Positions 1 through 10,634 of a DNA stretch of 64,000 bases are shown here, one piece after another. Position 1 is the first letter of the stretch. Each line of letters starts with the position of its first letter. Source of the stretch: Shinella sp. CPCC 101442 (GTDB lineage: Bacteria > Pseudomonadota > Alphaproteobacteria > Rhizobiales > Rhizobiaceae); contig NZ_JALIQS010000002.1 in assembly GCF_024704725.1 (NCBI RefSeq), forward strand, positions 186,001-250,000. The letters are read 5' to 3'. The translations under genes and the position numbers were made by a program. The notes beneath the pieces were generated by a model that was not told where the DNA came from, searched no databases, and saw only the letters and a program-made list of their open reading frames with translations.

Positions 1-282
1 GACCGGGGCGTATTCGAGCGCACCGGACCGCAATTCGGCGAAGTCGATGTCGAGCATCATGACGACGAAGAGGAAGAGAACCGCAACCGCGCCGACATAG
101 ACGACCAGCAGGATCATCGCCAGGAACTCGGCGCCCGTCAAAAGGAACAGGCCCGCCGCGTTGAAGAAGGTGAGGATAAGGAACAGCACGGAATAAACCG
201 GGTTCCTCGACGCGATCACCATGAAGGCGGACGCCACCGCCACGAAGGCGAACAGATAGAAGAATAGAGCCTGCAGACCCAT
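1..282 (-). CDS. nuoJ: NADH-quinone oxidoreductase subunit J (C-terminus off the window)
   Basis: This is a membrane-arm subunit of respiratory complex I that helps couple quinone reduction to proton pumping. Only the first 94 codons are present, because the gene runs off the left edge. The start is an ATG at 282, giving [16 protein letters not shown], with no stop to position 1. The visible part is almost entirely hydrophobic, with at least two transmembrane helices, then the segment [15 protein letters not shown], which is typical of NuoJ. It follows nuoI on the same strand after about 100 bp, which is the usual complex I order. Identity is confident; the C-terminus cannot be judged. Confidence 0.93.
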   Translation of the reverse strand, partial: MGLQALFFYLFAFVAVASAFMVIASRNPVYSVLFLILTFFNAAGLFLLTGAEFLAMILLVVYVGAVAVLFLFVVMMLDIDFAELRSGALEYAPV

Positions 283-386
283 TTTGGTGCCTTTTCGTCT
301 TCCCCGGAGAAGGTCCCCCTTCCCCGTCGAAGCCTGACGAACCGTCTCGTCAGGCACTTCACGTTCATTATGCCTTTTCGCTGCGA

Positions 387-878
387 TCAGCGGTAAGGCG
401 AGTCCATAGCGATGTTGCGGGCGATTTCCCGTTCCCAGCGATCGCCGTTTTCGAGAAGCTTCTGCTTGTCGTAGTAGAGCTCTTCGCGCGTCTCGGTCGA
501 GAATTCGAAATTCGGCCCCTCGACGATGGCGTCGACCGGGCACGCTTCCTGGCAGAAGCCGCAATAGATGCACTTCACCATGTCGATATCGTAACGCACC
601 GTGCGGCGTGTGCCGTCGTTGCGGCGCGGGCCGGCTTCGATGGTGATGGCCTGGGCAGGACAGATCGCTTCGCACAGCTTGCAGGCGATGCAGCGCTCTT
701 CACCGTTCGGGTAACGGCGCAGCGCATGCTCGCCGCGGAAGCGCGGAGAGACCGGGCCCTTTTCGAAGGGATAGTTCACCGTCGCCTTGGGGCGGAAGAA
801 GTAGCGCATCGACAGGAAGAATGCGCCAACGAATTCCTTGAGGAACAGCGAGTTTACGGCTTGTGAGAGACCAGCCAT
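387..878 (-). CDS. nuoI: NADH-quinone oxidoreductase subunit I
   Basis: NuoI is the peripheral-arm ferredoxin-like subunit that carries clusters N6a and N6b and passes electrons towards NuoB. The protein is 163 aa. Two CxxCxxCxxxCP motifs are visible, with cysteines at 63, 66, 69, 73 and at 103, 106, 109, 113, which is enough for two 4Fe-4S clusters. The amphipathic N-terminus ([18 protein letters not shown]) fits attachment to the membrane arm. I chose the ATG at 878 because a GGAG lies just upstream; a TTG at 890 would add four residues. It sits between nuoH and nuoJ in the operon. Confidence 0.97.
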   Translation of the reverse strand: MAGLSQAVNSLFLKEFVGAFFLSMRYFFRPKATVNYPFEKGPVSPRFRGEHALRRYPNGEERCIACKLCEAICPAQAITIEAGPRRNDGTRRTVRYDIDMVKCIYCGFCQEACPVDAIVEGPNFEFSTETREELYYDKQKLLENGDRWEREIARNIAMDSPYR

Positions 879-914
879 TTCAAGCTCCAATGCTGCTGAG
901 GGTCAGGATGGTCC

Positions 915-1961
915 TCATGCGGACCAGCCCGTGAGCTTCAGCACGAATGCAACGATGACCACCATGGCGAGCGAGATCGGAAGGAAAACCTTCCAGCCAA
1001 GACGCATGAGCTGGTCGTAGCGGTAGCGCGGCACGAAAGCCTTCACCATCGCGAACATGAAGAAGACGAAGGAGGCCTTGAGCACGAACCAGATGATGCC
1101 GGGAACCCAGTTGAGGAACCAGACGTCGACCGGAGGCAGCCAGCCGCCGAGGAAGAGAATCGTCGTCAGCGCGCACATCAGGCAGATGGCGGCATATTCG
1201 CCGAGCATGAACATCATGTACGGGGTGGAGCCGTACTCGACCATGAAGCCGGCCACCAGTTCGGATTCGGCTTCCGGAAGATCGAAGGGCGGGCGGTTCG
1301 TCTCGGCCAGCGCCGAGATGAAGAAGATGACGAACATCGGGAACAGAGACAGCCAATGCCAGTCGAGGAAGGATGGCGGCAGGCCGATGCGCGTGCCGAG
1401 GCCGTCGCTCTGCGACATCACGATATCGGTCAGGTTCAGCGAGCCGACGCAAAGCAGAACCGTGACGATGACGAAGCCGATCGACACTTCATAGGAGACC
1501 ATCTGCGCGGCCGAACGCAGCGCGCCGAGGAACGGATACTTCGAGTTCGAAGCCCAGCCGCCCATGATGATGCCATAGACTTCGAGCGAGGAGATCGCGA
1601 AGATATAGAGGATGCCGACATTAATGTTGGCGATGACCCAGCCATTGTTGAGCGGCACGACCGCCCAGGTGGCGAGCGCCAGCGTCACGGAGACGAGCGG
1701 GGCCAGAAGGAAGATCACCTTGTTGGCGGTCGCCGGGATGACCGGTTCCTTGAAGACGAACTTCAAAAGGTCGGCGAAGGACTGGAACAGACCCCAGGGG
1801 CCGACGACGTTCGGGCCACGACGCAGCTGAACGGCCGCCCAGATCTTGCGGTCGGCGAGGAGCACGTAGGCGATGAAGACCAGAAGCGCGACCAGGAGCA
1901 GCAGCGACTGCGCCACCATGATCAGGCCGGGCCAAACGTAGGTCGAAATGAAAGCGTCCAT
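915..1961 (-). CDS. nuoH: NADH-quinone oxidoreductase subunit H
   Basis: NuoH is the membrane subunit of complex I that forms much of the quinone-binding site where the peripheral and membrane arms meet. The protein is 348 aa, normal for the family, with about eight hydrophobic helices. Conserved cytoplasmic loops are visible, including [19 protein letters not shown] near the N-terminus and [20 protein letters not shown] near residues 220-240. Only about 20 bp separate it from nuoG upstream and about 36 bp from nuoI downstream, consistent with co-transcription. Confidence 0.97.
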   Translation of the reverse strand: MDAFISTYVWPGLIMVAQSLLLLVALLVFIAYVLLADRKIWAAVQLRRGPNVVGPWGLFQSFADLLKFVFKEPVIPATANKVIFLLAPLVSVTLALATWAVVPLNNGWVIANINVGILYIFAISSLEVYGIIMGGWASNSKYPFLGALRSAAQMVSYEVSIGFVIVTVLLCVGSLNLTDIVMSQSDGLGTRIGLPPSFLDWHWLSLFPMFVIFFISALAETNRPPFDLPEAESELVAGFMVEYGSTPYMMFMLGEYAAICLMCALTTILFLGGWLPPVDVWFLNWVPGIIWFVLKASFVFFMFAMVKAFVPRYRYDQLMRLGWKVFLPISLAMVVIVAFVLKLTGWSA

Positions 1962-1981
1962 AACGTCTTATTCCTTCGCGC

Positions 1982-4060
1982 TCATTCCGCCGCGGCTTTG
2001 AAATTGTTGCGGGCAAGCGCCGAGCACTCGGCCATGACCGCGGAGGCGCGCGCTATCGGGTTCGTCAAATAGAAGTCTTTGATCGGAGACGCAAACCCGG
2101 AATTCGCCATCGTCCCGCCTTTTTTCGCAAGTGCGGAAAGATCAGCGATTTCGCCGGCCGCGATCTCGTCGATCCGGGCGAAATGCGGGTGTGCGGCATA
2201 GAGTTTTGCGCGCAGCTGGAGAAGCGAATCGAACGGCAGCTTGCTTCCGAGCACGTCGGAGAGTGCGCGCAGGATCGCCCAGTCCTCGCGGGCGTCACCC
2301 GGCGCGAAGCCGGCGCGGTTGCCCATCTGGACGCGGCCTTCGGTGTTGACCCAGGTGCCCGACTTTTCGGTGTAGGTCGCACCCGGCAGGATGACGTCGG
2401 CGACATGCGCCGCGTTGTCGCCATGCGAGCCGATATAGACCGTGAAGGCGGATTTCTTGGCGAAATCCATCTCGTCGGCGCCGAGCAGGAACAGAACGTC
2501 CGTGCCCGAGAGCATCTCGGCGGCGTTCTTGCCACCCTCGCCCGGCACAAAGCCGAGGTCGAGACCGCCGACGCGGGACGCCGCGGTGTGCAGAACGGCA
2601 AGGCCGTTCCAGTCCGCCTTCACCGCACCGACTTTTTCTGCGAGCGCCGTGACAGCCGCGAGAACCGCCAGACCGTCAGCACGCGACAGCGCGCCCTGAC
2701 CGACGATGATCATCGGACGTTCGGCCTTCTTCAGCTTGGCGGCGAACTTGACCGAACCGTCGAGGAGGCCGGAAAGCGTGTCCGTACCGGCGCCGAGATA
2801 GTCGTAGCCGTAGCGCAGCTCGGCCTGCTCGCCGATCACACCGATCGGGAAGTTGTCCATGCGCCAGCGCTTGCGGATGCGGGCATTGAGCACGGCGGCC
2901 TCGAGGCGCGGGTTGGCGCCGACGATGAGCAGCGCGTCCGCCTGCTCGATGCCTTCGATGGTCGGGTTGAACAGGTAGCTGGCGCGGCCGAAGGACGGGT
3001 CGAGAGCCGAGCCATCCTGGCGGCAGTCGATGTTCTTCGAACCGAGCGAAGCCATCAGTTCGCGCAGCGCGAACATTTCTTCGACGGAAGCGAGGTCGCC
3101 GGCAATCGCGCCGATGCGGTCGCCCGACGTGCCGGCAACGGCGGCCTTGATGGCGCCGAAGGCGTCAGCCCACGAGGCAGGCTGCAGGCGGCCGTCCTTG
3201 CGGACATAGGGGCGGTCGAGGCGCTGGGTCTTCAGGCCATCCCAGATGAAGCGGGTCTTGTCGGAGATCCACTCTTCGTTGATCTCTTCGTTGATGCGCG
3301 GCAGGATGCGCATGACTTCGCGGCCGCGCGTATCGACGCGGATGGCCGAGCCGACGGCGTCCATGACGTCGATCGATTCTGTTTTGCTCAGTTCCCACGG
3401 ACGGGCCGTGAAGGCGAAGGGCTTGGAGGTCAGTGCGCCGACCGGGCAGAGGTCGACCACGTTGCCCTGAAGCTCCGAGGTCATCGCCTGTTCGAGATAG
3501 GTGGTGATCTCGGCATCCTCACCGCGGCCGATCAGGCCAAGCTCGGTGATCCCTGCCACTTCCGTCGTGAAACGAACGCAGCGCGTGCAGTGGATGCAGC
3601 GGTTCATGATCGTCTTGACGAGCGGGCCGATATACTTGTCCTCGACCGCACGCTTGTTCTCGGAGTAGCGCGAACTGTCGATGCCGAAGGCCATCGCCTG
3701 GTCCTGCAGGTCGCATTCGCCGCCCTGGTCGCAGATCGGGCAATCCAGCGGGTGGTTGATGAGCAGGAATTCCATCACGCCTTCGCGCGCCTTCTTGACC
3801 ATCGGCGTGGTCGTGAAGACTTCCGGCGCTTCGCCATTCGGGCCGGGGCGCAAGTCGCGCACGCCCATGGCGCAGGAGGCCGCCGGCTTCGGCGGGCCAC
3901 CCTTCACCTCGACGAGGCACATGCGGCAGTTGCCGGCAACCGACAGCCGCTCGTGGAAACAGAAGCGCGGAACCTCGGCGCCCGCCTCCTCGCACGCCTG
4001 AAGCAGCGTGAAGTGATCCGGGACTTCGATTTCTTTTCCGTCGACTTTCAGCTTTGCCAT
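1982..4060 (-). CDS. nuoG: NADH-quinone oxidoreductase subunit G
   Basis: NuoG is the large iron-sulfur subunit of the complex I NADH-dehydrogenase module, in the molybdopterin-oxidoreductase fold family. The protein is 692 aa. The 2Fe-2S ligands are C34, C45, C48 and C63. The His-Cys3 cluster is H103, C107, C110, C116. The following 4Fe-4S cluster uses C155, C158, C161 and C205. The later part is the molybdopterin-type domain, which binds no molybdenum cofactor in complex I. The ATG at 4060 gives the standard N-terminus [15 protein letters not shown] 118-bp gap separates it from the HhH gene upstream, longer than most spacings in this operon. Confidence 0.97.
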   Translation of the reverse strand: MAKLKVDGKEIEVPDHFTLLQACEEAGAEVPRFCFHERLSVAGNCRMCLVEVKGGPPKPAASCAMGVRDLRPGPNGEAPEVFTTTPMVKKAREGVMEFLLINHPLDCPICDQGGECDLQDQAMAFGIDSSRYSENKRAVEDKYIGPLVKTIMNRCIHCTRCVRFTTEVAGITELGLIGRGEDAEITTYLEQAMTSELQGNVVDLCPVGALTSKPFAFTARPWELSKTESIDVMDAVGSAIRVDTRGREVMRILPRINEEINEEWISDKTRFIWDGLKTQRLDRPYVRKDGRLQPASWADAFGAIKAAVAGTSGDRIGAIAGDLASVEEMFALRELMASLGSKNIDCRQDGSALDPSFGRASYLFNPTIEGIEQADALLIVGANPRLEAAVLNARIRKRWRMDNFPIGVIGEQAELRYGYDYLGAGTDTLSGLLDGSVKFAAKLKKAERPMIIVGQGALSRADGLAVLAAVTALAEKVGAVKADWNGLAVLHTAASRVGGLDLGFVPGEGGKNAAEMLSGTDVLFLLGADEMDFAKKSAFTVYIGSHGDNAAHVADVILPGATYTEKSGTWVNTEGRVQMGNRAGFAPGDAREDWAILRALSDVLGSKLPFDSLLQLRAKLYAAHPHFARIDEIAAGEIADLSALAKKGGTMANSGFASPIKDFYLTNPIARASAVMAECSALARNNFKAAAE

Positions 4061-4178
4061 ATCTCAATTCCCGCTTTGACACGAAGACCGTGTCTCGCCA
4101 GCGCCTTTTCTCCGGCGTCCGCTCAGGGCTCGCGCCCTTCCCATCCGCCTTAGTTCCTACTGCCGGTTTCGGTGGGAC

Positions 4179-4850
4179 CTAGCCCCTGCCCTTCACCAGC
4201 GTCTTTGCCTGCTCTACCCAGCCATCGCGGGCTATGCGCCCGCTGAACCCGAGTTCGGCTTCGATCCTTGCCACATCCGAAGCCGCGAGGGCCGCGATGT
4301 CGGCGTAGCGCTTGAAGCCCATGCCGTTCAGCACCTGCTCCAGCTTCGGCCCGATGCCTGAAATCACTTTCAGGTCGTCGGTTTTTGCGGCCTTCGCCGG
4401 CGCCTTGCGCACTGGCTTGGCATCCGCGGTCTTCGGCGTCGCGTTTTTATCCCGCGCCACCTTCACCCTCTGCTCGGCAACCGGCGTTTCAGCCTTGGCC
4501 ACCGGCTCATTCGGAACCACCCTAAGCTCCGGCTTCGCCTTGACGGTCTCGACCTTTGCCTCTTCGGCTTGCGCCTTTGCAGCCTGTTCAGCCGCTTCGT
4601 CCAGCGCCGCCCGGGTTTGCTCGGCCGCGCTCTGCATCACGCCCAGCATCATCGTTGCCATCTGGCCCGCAATGCTGAAACCGAGCGCGGTCGTCGCCGC
4701 GATCGCCGTCACCGGATTTGCCATCAGCGGATGCCGCGACACATCTGGCATTTGCTTCAGCCACGGCGAGAACCCGAACGGGTCTGCGCCGGAGGCTTCA
4801 GCCGGCGGGACGTTGGTCGCATTCGCATCCTGTCCTGCCGGCTTCGTCAT
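4179..4850 (-). CDS. Complex I operon-associated protein with C-terminal helix-hairpin-helix domain
   Basis: This 223-aa protein is not a canonical Nuo subunit. It sits between nuoF and nuoG and starts 4 bp after the nuoF stop, so it is almost certainly co-transcribed. Residues 1-45 are polar. About 45-75 are a hydrophobic or amphipathic Ala/Met-rich stretch, and about 80-155 are Ala/Lys/Glu-rich and probably extended. Residues 158-220 form a compact domain (DDLKVISGIGPKLEQVL, then GRIARDGWVEQAK) that closely matches the C-terminal domain of NuoE in this operon. GIGPKL is a helix-hairpin-helix signature, often nucleic-acid binding, but here it may mediate protein contacts. The start is the ATG at 4850; the reading frame upstream of it only overlaps nuoF. 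Function unknown; a complex I assembly or stability role is inferred from position. Confidence 0.85.
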   Translation of the reverse strand: MTKPAGQDANATNVPPAEASGADPFGFSPWLKQMPDVSRHPLMANPVTAIAATTALGFSIAGQMATMMLGVMQSAAEQTRAALDEAAEQAAKAQAEEAKVETVKAKPELRVVPNEPVAKAETPVAEQRVKVARDKNATPKTADAKPVRKAPAKAAKTDDLKVISGIGPKLEQVLNGMGFKRYADIAALAASDVARIEAELGFSGRIARDGWVEQAKTLVKGRG

Positions 4851-4854
4851 CGTC

Positions 4855-6159
4855 TTACTCCGCTGCTTCCAGCACCGCGCCATGATCCATGGCGTTGGCG
4901 GTGTACTGGTCGATACGCGCCTCGATTTCGGGGCGGAAGTTGCGAATGAGGCCCTGGATCGGCCAGGCGGCCGCATCACCGAGGGCGCAGATCGTGTGTC
5001 CCTCGATCTGCTTGGTGACGTCGAACAGCATGTCGATTTCACGCTTCTGCGCATTGCCCGTGACCATGCGCTGCATGACGCGCATCATCCAGCCGGTGCC
5101 TTCGCGGCACGGCGTGCACTGGCCGCAGCTCTCATGCTTGAAGAAAGCCGAGATGCGCCAGATTGCCTTGATGATGTCGGTTGAGCGATCCATGATGATC
5201 ATGCCGCCGGTGCCGAACGAGGACTTGACCTCGCGCAGGCCGTCGAAATCGAGCGTGACGTTCATCATGTCCTCGGCCTTGACGACCGGGCAGGATGCGC
5301 CGCCGGGGATGACGGCGAGCAGGTTGTCCCAGCCGCCGCGAATGCCGCCGCCGTGCTTTTCGACCATCTCCTTGAAGGAGATGCTCATGCTCTCTTCGAT
5401 CGTGCAGGGCGTGTTGACGTGGCCGGACATCATGAACAGCTTGGTGCCGACATTGTTCGGGCGGCCGAACGAGGAGAACCAGCCGGCGCCACGGCGCAGG
5501 ATCGTCGGCGTCACGGCGATCGATTCGACGTTGTTGACGGTCGTCGGGCAGCCATAGAGACCCATGTTCGCCGGGAACGGCGGCTTCAGGCGCGGCTGGC
5601 CCTTCTTGCCCTCAAGGCTCTCGAGCAGCGCGGTTTCTTCACCGCAGATATAGGCGCCGGCGCCGTGGTGGACATAGATGTCGATGTCGTAGCCGAGCTT
5701 GTTGTTCTTGCCGAGCAGGCCGGCGTCATAGCACTCGTCGATCGCCGCCTGCAGTGCCTCGCGCTCGCGGATGAACTCGCCGCGCACATAGATATAGGCC
5801 GCATGGGCGCCCATGGCGAAGGAGGCGATGACGCAGCCTTCGATCAGCGTATGCGGATCGTGGCGCAGAATGTCGCGGTCCTTGCAGGTGCCGGGTTCGG
5901 ATTCGTCGGCATTGACGACGAGATAGTGCGGACGGCCGTCGGATTCCTTCGGCATGAAGGACCACTTGAGACCCGTCGGGAAGCCGGCACCGCCGCGGCC
6001 GCGCAGGCCCGACGCCTTGACCTCGTTGACGATCCAGTCGCGGCCCTTTTCGAGCAGCTGCTTCGTGCCATCCCAATGCCCCCGGGCCATGGCGCCTTTC
6101 AGCGACTTGTCCTTGGTGCCGTAGATATTGGTGAAGATACGATCCTGGTCCTTAAGCAT
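4855..6159 (-). CDS. nuoF: NADH-quinone oxidoreductase subunit F
   Basis: NuoF is the NADH- and FMN-binding subunit where electrons enter complex I. The protein is 434 aa, normal length. The glycine-rich FMN/NADH motif [10 protein letters not shown] is at about residues 54-63. The N3 4Fe-4S ligands are in [12 protein letters not shown] with a later cysteine in [13 protein letters not shown]. The start [14 protein letters not shown] is the usual alphaproteobacterial N-terminus. It follows the 208-aa membrane-protein gene by only 5 bp. Confidence 0.98.
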   Translation of the reverse strand: MLKDQDRIFTNIYGTKDKSLKGAMARGHWDGTKQLLEKGRDWIVNEVKASGLRGRGGAGFPTGLKWSFMPKESDGRPHYLVVNADESEPGTCKDRDILRHDPHTLIEGCVIASFAMGAHAAYIYVRGEFIREREALQAAIDECYDAGLLGKNNKLGYDIDIYVHHGAGAYICGEETALLESLEGKKGQPRLKPPFPANMGLYGCPTTVNNVESIAVTPTILRRGAGWFSSFGRPNNVGTKLFMMSGHVNTPCTIEESMSISFKEMVEKHGGGIRGGWDNLLAVIPGGASCPVVKAEDMMNVTLDFDGLREVKSSFGTGGMIIMDRSTDIIKAIWRISAFFKHESCGQCTPCREGTGWMMRVMQRMVTGNAQKREIDMLFDVTKQIEGHTICALGDAAAWPIQGLIRNFRPEIEARIDQYTANAMDHGAVLEAAE

Positions 6160-6164
6160 GGTTC

Positions 6165-6791
6165 TTACCCGCCATTTTCCGTGGCATTGCCAGCGCCGAA
6201 AAAGCGCTTCGCAATGAATTGAAATGCTACGCCGCCGGCAACAGCGCTGCCCGCCGCCTTCAGCAGCAGCAGCGCGACGGCGCCCATGTCGGTCGTCTGC
6301 AGCCCGTCCTTGAACGCGGTCTGCTCACCGACTTCCACTCCCAGGACCTCGGAAGGCGCCAGGAACGTCGAATAGACAAAGTAACCGAACCCGACAAGCG
6401 CGCCTGCGAGATAGGCCGGCGACTTCAACGGATTGGTGCGGACGGCATGAAGGTCGTCCAGCGATTTGCGAAACTTGTTGGCCACCCAGTAGAAGAAAAG
6501 GCCGGCCAGCAACGAGGCGAAGACGACGGAGAACGGATCCGTCCTGCCGCTCATCACCACGTTGAAATAGGCGGCGAACAGCGCCATCCCGACGCCCACC
6601 GCCTTCGGCCAGTGCTTCTCGATCAGGACGACCGTCGGGTTGGCCTCGCGCGGCTCATCGGCACGCACCATGACCCGGCTCCGGTCGCCCGAAACCTTGT
6701 GGGGACCGTCAGCGTTCGACAAGCGTACGGACGCCGTCGGGGTTTTACCCCCAACACCGGTCTCCGTGCCCTTCTTGCCGAATGTCGCCAT
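6165..6791 (-). CDS. Putative membrane protein encoded inside the nuo operon
   Basis: I do not recognise this 208-aa protein as a known complex I subunit. Residues 1-58 are polar and basic. Hydrophobic segments follow at about 64-82 ([17 protein letters not shown]), 88-106 ([18 protein letters not shown]), 128-146 ([18 protein letters not shown]) and 170-192 ([21 protein letters not shown]), suggesting four transmembrane helices. It lies 13 bp after nuoE and 5 bp before nuoF, so it is tightly inside the operon. An assembly, anchoring or accessory role for complex I is inferred from context only. Confidence 0.85.
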   Translation of the reverse strand: MATFGKKGTETGVGGKTPTASVRLSNADGPHKVSGDRSRVMVRADEPREANPTVVLIEKHWPKAVGVGMALFAAYFNVVMSGRTDPFSVVFASLLAGLFFYWVANKFRKSLDDLHAVRTNPLKSPAYLAGALVGFGYFVYSTFLAPSEVLGVEVGEQTAFKDGLQTTDMGAVALLLLKAAGSAVAGGVAFQFIAKRFFGAGNATENGG

Positions 6792-6803
6792 CGTTTTCCT
6801 GCC

Positions 6804-7937
6804 TTATCGCGGCTTCTTGCCGAAGACGCGGATGTATTCCGCTTCGCCACCCTTGGCGAGCGCCTTGGCCTGCTTGACCCAGTCGTCGCGCTCGATGCGG
6901 CCCTTGAAGTTCAGGTAGCCGTCGACCCATTCGCGCTCGGCCTTCTTCCACCCGGCGACTTGCGCGAAGGTGAAGATGCCGAGTTCGTGCAGGATACCAC
7001 CGATCTTCGGGCCGACGCCGGAGATGAGCTCCAGGTCGTCCGGTGTTTCGGGCCGCGCGATGCCGGCTGGACGGTTCTTGTCTTCCAGCGACGGCTTGCC
7101 GACGAGTGCAGCCGGCTGCTTCGCAGCCTCATCGCCGCCTTCGGCGCGCGCGTCGCCCTTGACCTTGGTGTTCGCGGCCGCCTCCGCCTTGGCATTTGCC
7201 GGCGTCTTCAGCTTGGGATCGGTTTCCACGGCGTCGGTCGTCGGCTTGGCGGCGTTCGACGGGGGAACGATGACGCTGTCCCCGTCCACCGTCTTGGCGC
7301 GGGTCGGCGCCTTCTTGGCAGCCGGTTCCGGCTCGTTGAGGCTGGTGAGGCCACCGGCCGGCGCGGAGGTGATACGGTCGATCTGCGGACCGGGCTCGAC
7401 GGTCGCGCCTTTGCCGGCATCGAAGCGGTCGATGATGTGCTCAAGCTGCGTCGGCGTCAGGTCTTCGAAGCTGTCCTTGAAGATCATGATCATCGGAGCG
7501 TTCACGCAGGCGCCCTGACACTCGACCTCTTCCCACGAGAGCGTACCGCTCTCGTTGCGATGGAAGGGCTCGGCATGGATGCGCTTCTTGCAGACGTTGA
7601 TCAGGTCTTCCGCGCCGCGCAGCATGCAGGGCGTGGTGCCGCAGACCTGGATATGCGCGCGCGTACCGATCGGCAGGAGCTGAAACTGCGTGTAGAAGGT
7701 CGCGACCTCGAGCACGCGGATATAGGCCATATCCAGCATGTCGGCGACGGATTCGATGGCAGCCTTGGTGACCCAGCCGTCCTGCTCCTGAGCCCGCATC
7801 AGAAGCGGGATCACGGCCGACTGCTGACGACCCTTCGGATACTTGTTGATGGTTGCCTTCGCCCAGGCTGCGTTCTCCTTGGAAAAGGCGAAGCTGGCGG
7901 GCTGGACATTGTCATCGGCTAGTCGACGAACGGACAT
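6804..7937 (-). CDS. nuoE: NADH-quinone oxidoreductase subunit E with C-terminal HhH extension
   Basis: NuoE is the 24-kDa thioredoxin-fold subunit that holds the 2Fe-2S cluster N1a. The core occupies residues 1-185, with cluster ligands C99, C104, C140 and C144. The total length is 377 aa, about twice the E. coli subunit. Residues 185-298 are Ala/Pro/Lys-rich and probably disordered. Residues 300-364 form a helix-hairpin-helix domain (DLELISGVGPKIGGIL, GRIERDDWVKQAKAL) paralogous to the end of the 223-aa protein between nuoF and nuoG. The ATG at 7937 (MSVRRLADDNVQPASF) was chosen; the frame upstream overlaps the 78-aa gene. Confidence 0.96.
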   Translation of the reverse strand: MSVRRLADDNVQPASFAFSKENAAWAKATINKYPKGRQQSAVIPLLMRAQEQDGWVTKAAIESVADMLDMAYIRVLEVATFYTQFQLLPIGTRAHIQVCGTTPCMLRGAEDLINVCKKRIHAEPFHRNESGTLSWEEVECQGACVNAPMIMIFKDSFEDLTPTQLEHIIDRFDAGKGATVEPGPQIDRITSAPAGGLTSLNEPEPAAKKAPTRAKTVDGDSVIVPPSNAAKPTTDAVETDPKLKTPANAKAEAAANTKVKGDARAEGGDEAAKQPAALVGKPSLEDKNRPAGIARPETPDDLELISGVGPKIGGILHELGIFTFAQVAGWKKAEREWVDGYLNFKGRIERDDWVKQAKALAKGGEAEYIRVFGKKPR

Positions 7938-7953
7938 TCTGTAACGCCTTGTC

Positions 7954-8190
7954 TCAGTTGATCGACCTGCACTGCGTCGTCGTCGTGTTGACGAACTCGC
8001 AGGCATAGGCCGACTGGTCATTCTGCATGAATACGACATAACGGCTGCCATTCGGCGCCGCCGCCTTGATTTCGTAGCCTTCGCTCACGAGCTGGCCCAT
8101 CGTCTTGGCAGCACTGCTCACGTCCACTTCCTGCGCGTGGGCAGCGGTGGCAGCGAGAAGAACGATGGCGGCGAAGGCGGCTTTCGGCAT
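7954..8190 (-). CDS. Small secreted hypothetical protein between nuoD and nuoE
   Basis: This 78-aa protein has a clear signal peptide ([19 protein letters not shown], cleavage predicted after AHA). The mature part is about 59 residues with two cysteines (CEF and QCR) that could form a periplasmic disulfide. The start shares a base with the end of nuoD at 8190 and the stop is 16 bp before nuoE, so it belongs to the transcript. The function is unknown. Its signal peptide, overlap with nuoD and in-operon position support a real gene rather than a shadow frame. Confidence 0.8.
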   Translation of the reverse strand: MPKAAFAAIVLLAATAAHAQEVDVSSAAKTMGQLVSEGYEIKAAAPNGSRYVVFMQNDQSAYACEFVNTTTTQCRSIN

Positions 8191-9380
8191 CAGCGGTCAA
8201 CCTCGCCGAACACGATGTCGAGGGAACCGAGGATCGCCGAGACGTCGGCGAGCTGATGACCGCGACAGATGAAATCCATGGCCTGCAGGTGGGCATAACC
8301 CGGCGCGCGGATCTTGCAGCGATAGGGCTTGTTGGTGCCGTCGGCGACGACATACACGCCGAACTCGCCCTTCGGCGCTTCGACAGCCGCGTACACTTCG
8401 CCGGCCGGCACGTGGTAGCCTTCCGTGTAGAGCTTGAAATGATGGATGAGCGCTTCCATCGACCGCTTCATCTGGCCACGCTTCGGCGGAACCATCTTGC
8501 CGTCGATCGAGGAGACCGGACCGACCTTGGCGTCGCCGAGCAGGCGGTTGACGCACTGGCGCATGATCTTGGCCGATTCGCGCATCTCGATCATGCGGAT
8601 GACGTAACGGTCGTAGCAGTCGCCGTTCTTGCCGATCGGGATATCGAAGTCGAGGTCGGAATAGCACTCATAGGGCTGCGAGCGGCGCAGGTCCCAGGCA
8701 GCGCCCGAACCGCGCACCATGACACCCGAAAAACCCCAGGCCCAGCAGTCTTCCAGCTTCACCACGCCGATATCGACGTTGCGCTGCTTGAAGATGCGGT
8801 TGCCGGTGAGCAGCTCGTCGATATCGTCGACGGTCTTCAGGAACGGGTCGATCCACTTGCCGATGTCTTCCACCAGCTCGTGCGGCAGGTCCTGGTGGAC
8901 GCCGCCCGGACGGATATAGGCCGAGTGCATGCGCGCGCCGCAGGCCCGCTCATAGAACACCATCAGCTTTTCACGCTCCTCGAAGCCCCAGAGCGGCGGC
9001 GTCAGCGCGCCGACGTCCATGGCCTGGGTCGTGACGTTGAGGAGATGCGACAGGATGCGGCCGATTTCGGAATAGAGCACGCGGATCAGCTGGCCGCGGA
9101 TCGGCACTTCCGTGCCCGTCAGCTTTTCGACGGCGAGCGCGAAGGCATGTTCCTGATTCATCGGCGCCACGTAGTCGAGGCGGTCGAAATAGGGCACGGC
9201 CTGAAGATAGGTCTTCGTCTCGATCAGCTTCTCGGTGCCGCGATGCAGCAGGCCGATATGCGGGTCGACACGCTCGACGATTTCACCATCCAGTTCCAGC
9301 ACCAGACGGAGAACCCCGTGCGCCGCAGGGTGCTGCGGGCCGAAGTTGATATTGAAATTTCGAACGTTGTGCTCGTTCAT
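8190..9380 (-). CDS. nuoD: NADH-quinone oxidoreductase subunit D
   Basis: NuoD is the 49-kDa subunit of complex I, related to the large subunit of NiFe hydrogenases, and with NuoB forms the quinone reduction pocket. The protein is 396 aa. The conserved N-terminal [14 protein letters not shown] and the central [10 protein letters not shown] are visible, and the C-terminus ends DIVFGEVDR as in relatives. The start is the ATG at 9380 ([18 protein letters not shown]). It is separate from nuoC here, unlike the fused NuoCD of E. coli. Confidence 0.98.
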   Translation of the reverse strand: MNEHNVRNFNINFGPQHPAAHGVLRLVLELDGEIVERVDPHIGLLHRGTEKLIETKTYLQAVPYFDRLDYVAPMNQEHAFALAVEKLTGTEVPIRGQLIRVLYSEIGRILSHLLNVTTQAMDVGALTPPLWGFEEREKLMVFYERACGARMHSAYIRPGGVHQDLPHELVEDIGKWIDPFLKTVDDIDELLTGNRIFKQRNVDIGVVKLEDCWAWGFSGVMVRGSGAAWDLRRSQPYECYSDLDFDIPIGKNGDCYDRYVIRMIEMRESAKIMRQCVNRLLGDAKVGPVSSIDGKMVPPKRGQMKRSMEALIHHFKLYTEGYHVPAGEVYAAVEAPKGEFGVYVVADGTNKPYRCKIRAPGYAHLQAMDFICRGHQLADVSAILGSLDIVFGEVDR

Positions 9381-9428
9381 GCCGCTTGCTCCAGAGGCCG
9401 GCGCCCTAGCGGGTCGCCCGACCCAAAA

Positions 9429-10034
9429 TCAGTTCGTCTTCGCCTTCTCGTCGCCCGGCAGCACATAGTCGGTGCCTTCCCAGGGAGAGAGGAAGTCGAA
9501 GTTGCGGAATTCCTGCTTCAGTTCGACGGGCTCATACACGACGCGCTTGACCTCGTCGTCATAGCGCACTTCCACGAAGCCGGTCGTCGGAAAATCCTTG
9601 CGCAGCGGATGCCCCTCGAAACCGTAGTCGGTGAGGATGCGGCGCAGGTCCGGATGGCCGGTGAAGAGGATGCCGTACATGTCGTAGGCTTCGCGCTCGA
9701 ACCAGTCGGCCCCGGGATAGACCGAGAAAGCCGAGGGAACAGGGGCATCCTCGCCGGTCGCGACCTTGATGCGGATGCGCTGGTTCTGGCGCGGCGACAG
9801 GAGGTGGTAGACCACGTCGAAGCGCTCGGCGCGAGCCGGCCAGTCGACACCGCAGATGTCGATGAAATTGATGAAGCCGCACTGCACGTCATCGCGCAGG
9901 AACGTCAGAAGATCGAGGATGCGTGCAGCATCCGTCTTCAGGGTAAGTTCGCCATAGGCGATGTCGGCGGAAGCGACGAGATGACCTGCCGCTTCGCCGA
10001 TATAGGAGGAGAGCTCCTGGAGGGCTTCGCTCAT
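9429..10034 (-). CDS. nuoC: NADH-quinone oxidoreductase subunit C
   Basis: NuoC is the 30-kDa structural subunit of the complex I peripheral arm, contacting NuoD and NuoI. The protein is 201 aa. The family signature [20 protein letters not shown] is visible around residues 70-90, followed by [39 protein letters not shown], shown here only as a landmark around residues 112-150. It is preceded by nuoB (18 bp) and followed by nuoD (48 bp). Confidence 0.97.
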   Translation of the reverse strand: MSEALQELSSYIGEAAGHLVASADIAYGELTLKTDAARILDLLTFLRDDVQCGFINFIDICGVDWPARAERFDVVYHLLSPRQNQRIRIKVATGEDAPVPSAFSVYPGADWFEREAYDMYGILFTGHPDLRRILTDYGFEGHPLRKDFPTTGFVEVRYDDEVKRVVYEPVELKQEFRNFDFLSPWEGTDYVLPGDEKAKTN

Positions 10035-10052
10035 GTGTAAAGTCCCCTGCCC

Positions 10053-10634
10053 TTAACGTTCGATCGTACCGGTCCGGCGGATCTTCTTCTGCAGCAGGAG
10101 CACACCATAGAGGAGCGCTTCCGCCGTGGGAGGACAGCCTGGTACATAGATGTCGACCGGCACCACGCGGTCACAGCCGCGCACCACCGAGTAGGAATAG
10201 TGATAGTAGCCGCCGCCATTGGCGCAGGAGCCCATCGAGATGACGTAGCGCGGTTCCGGCATCTGGTCGTAGACCTTGCGGAGTGCGGGGGCCATCTTGT
10301 TGGTCAGCGTGCCGGCGACGATCATCACGTCGGACTGGCGCGGCGAGGCGCGCGGCGCAAAGCCGAAGCGCTCGACGTCGTAGCGCGGCATCGAAAGCTG
10401 CATCATCTCGACGGCGCAGCAGGCGAGACCGAAGGTCATCCACATCAGCGAGCCGGTACGGGCCCAGGTGATGAGTTCGTCCGTCGACGTGACCAGAAAA
10501 CCCTTGTCGGCGAGCTCGTTGTTGATCTCACCGAAATAGGCGTCGTTGCTGCCGATAGGCTTGCCGGTATTGGGATCGATGATCCCCTTCGGCTGCTGGG
10601 CAACGAGCGTGTCGCTTGTATGAGCTACTCCCAT
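10053..10634 (-). CDS. nuoB: NADH-quinone oxidoreductase subunit B
   Basis: NuoB carries the terminal cluster N2 that donates electrons to quinone. The protein is 193 aa from the ATG at 10634. The tandem cysteines C72-C73 ([11 protein letters not shown]), the GSCANGGG cysteine and the [13 protein letters not shown] cysteine provide the four N2 ligands. The 5' end overlaps the end of nuoA by 10 bp, suggesting translational coupling. An in-frame ATG at 10655 would add seven residues inside nuoA and is less likely. Confidence 0.97.
   Translation of the reverse strand: MGVAHTSDTLVAQQPKGIIDPNTGKPIGSNDAYFGEINNELADKGFLVTSTDELITWARTGSLMWMTFGLACCAVEMMQLSMPRYDVERFGFAPRASPRQSDVMIVAGTLTNKMAPALRKVYDQMPEPRYVISMGSCANGGGYYHYSYSVVRGCDRVVPVDIYVPGCPPTAEALLYGVLLLQKKIRRTGTIER

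Noticed and set aside
2183-4153. 656-codon open frame on the plus strand
   Set aside because: Antisense to nuoG, whose iron-sulfur ligands are all intact.
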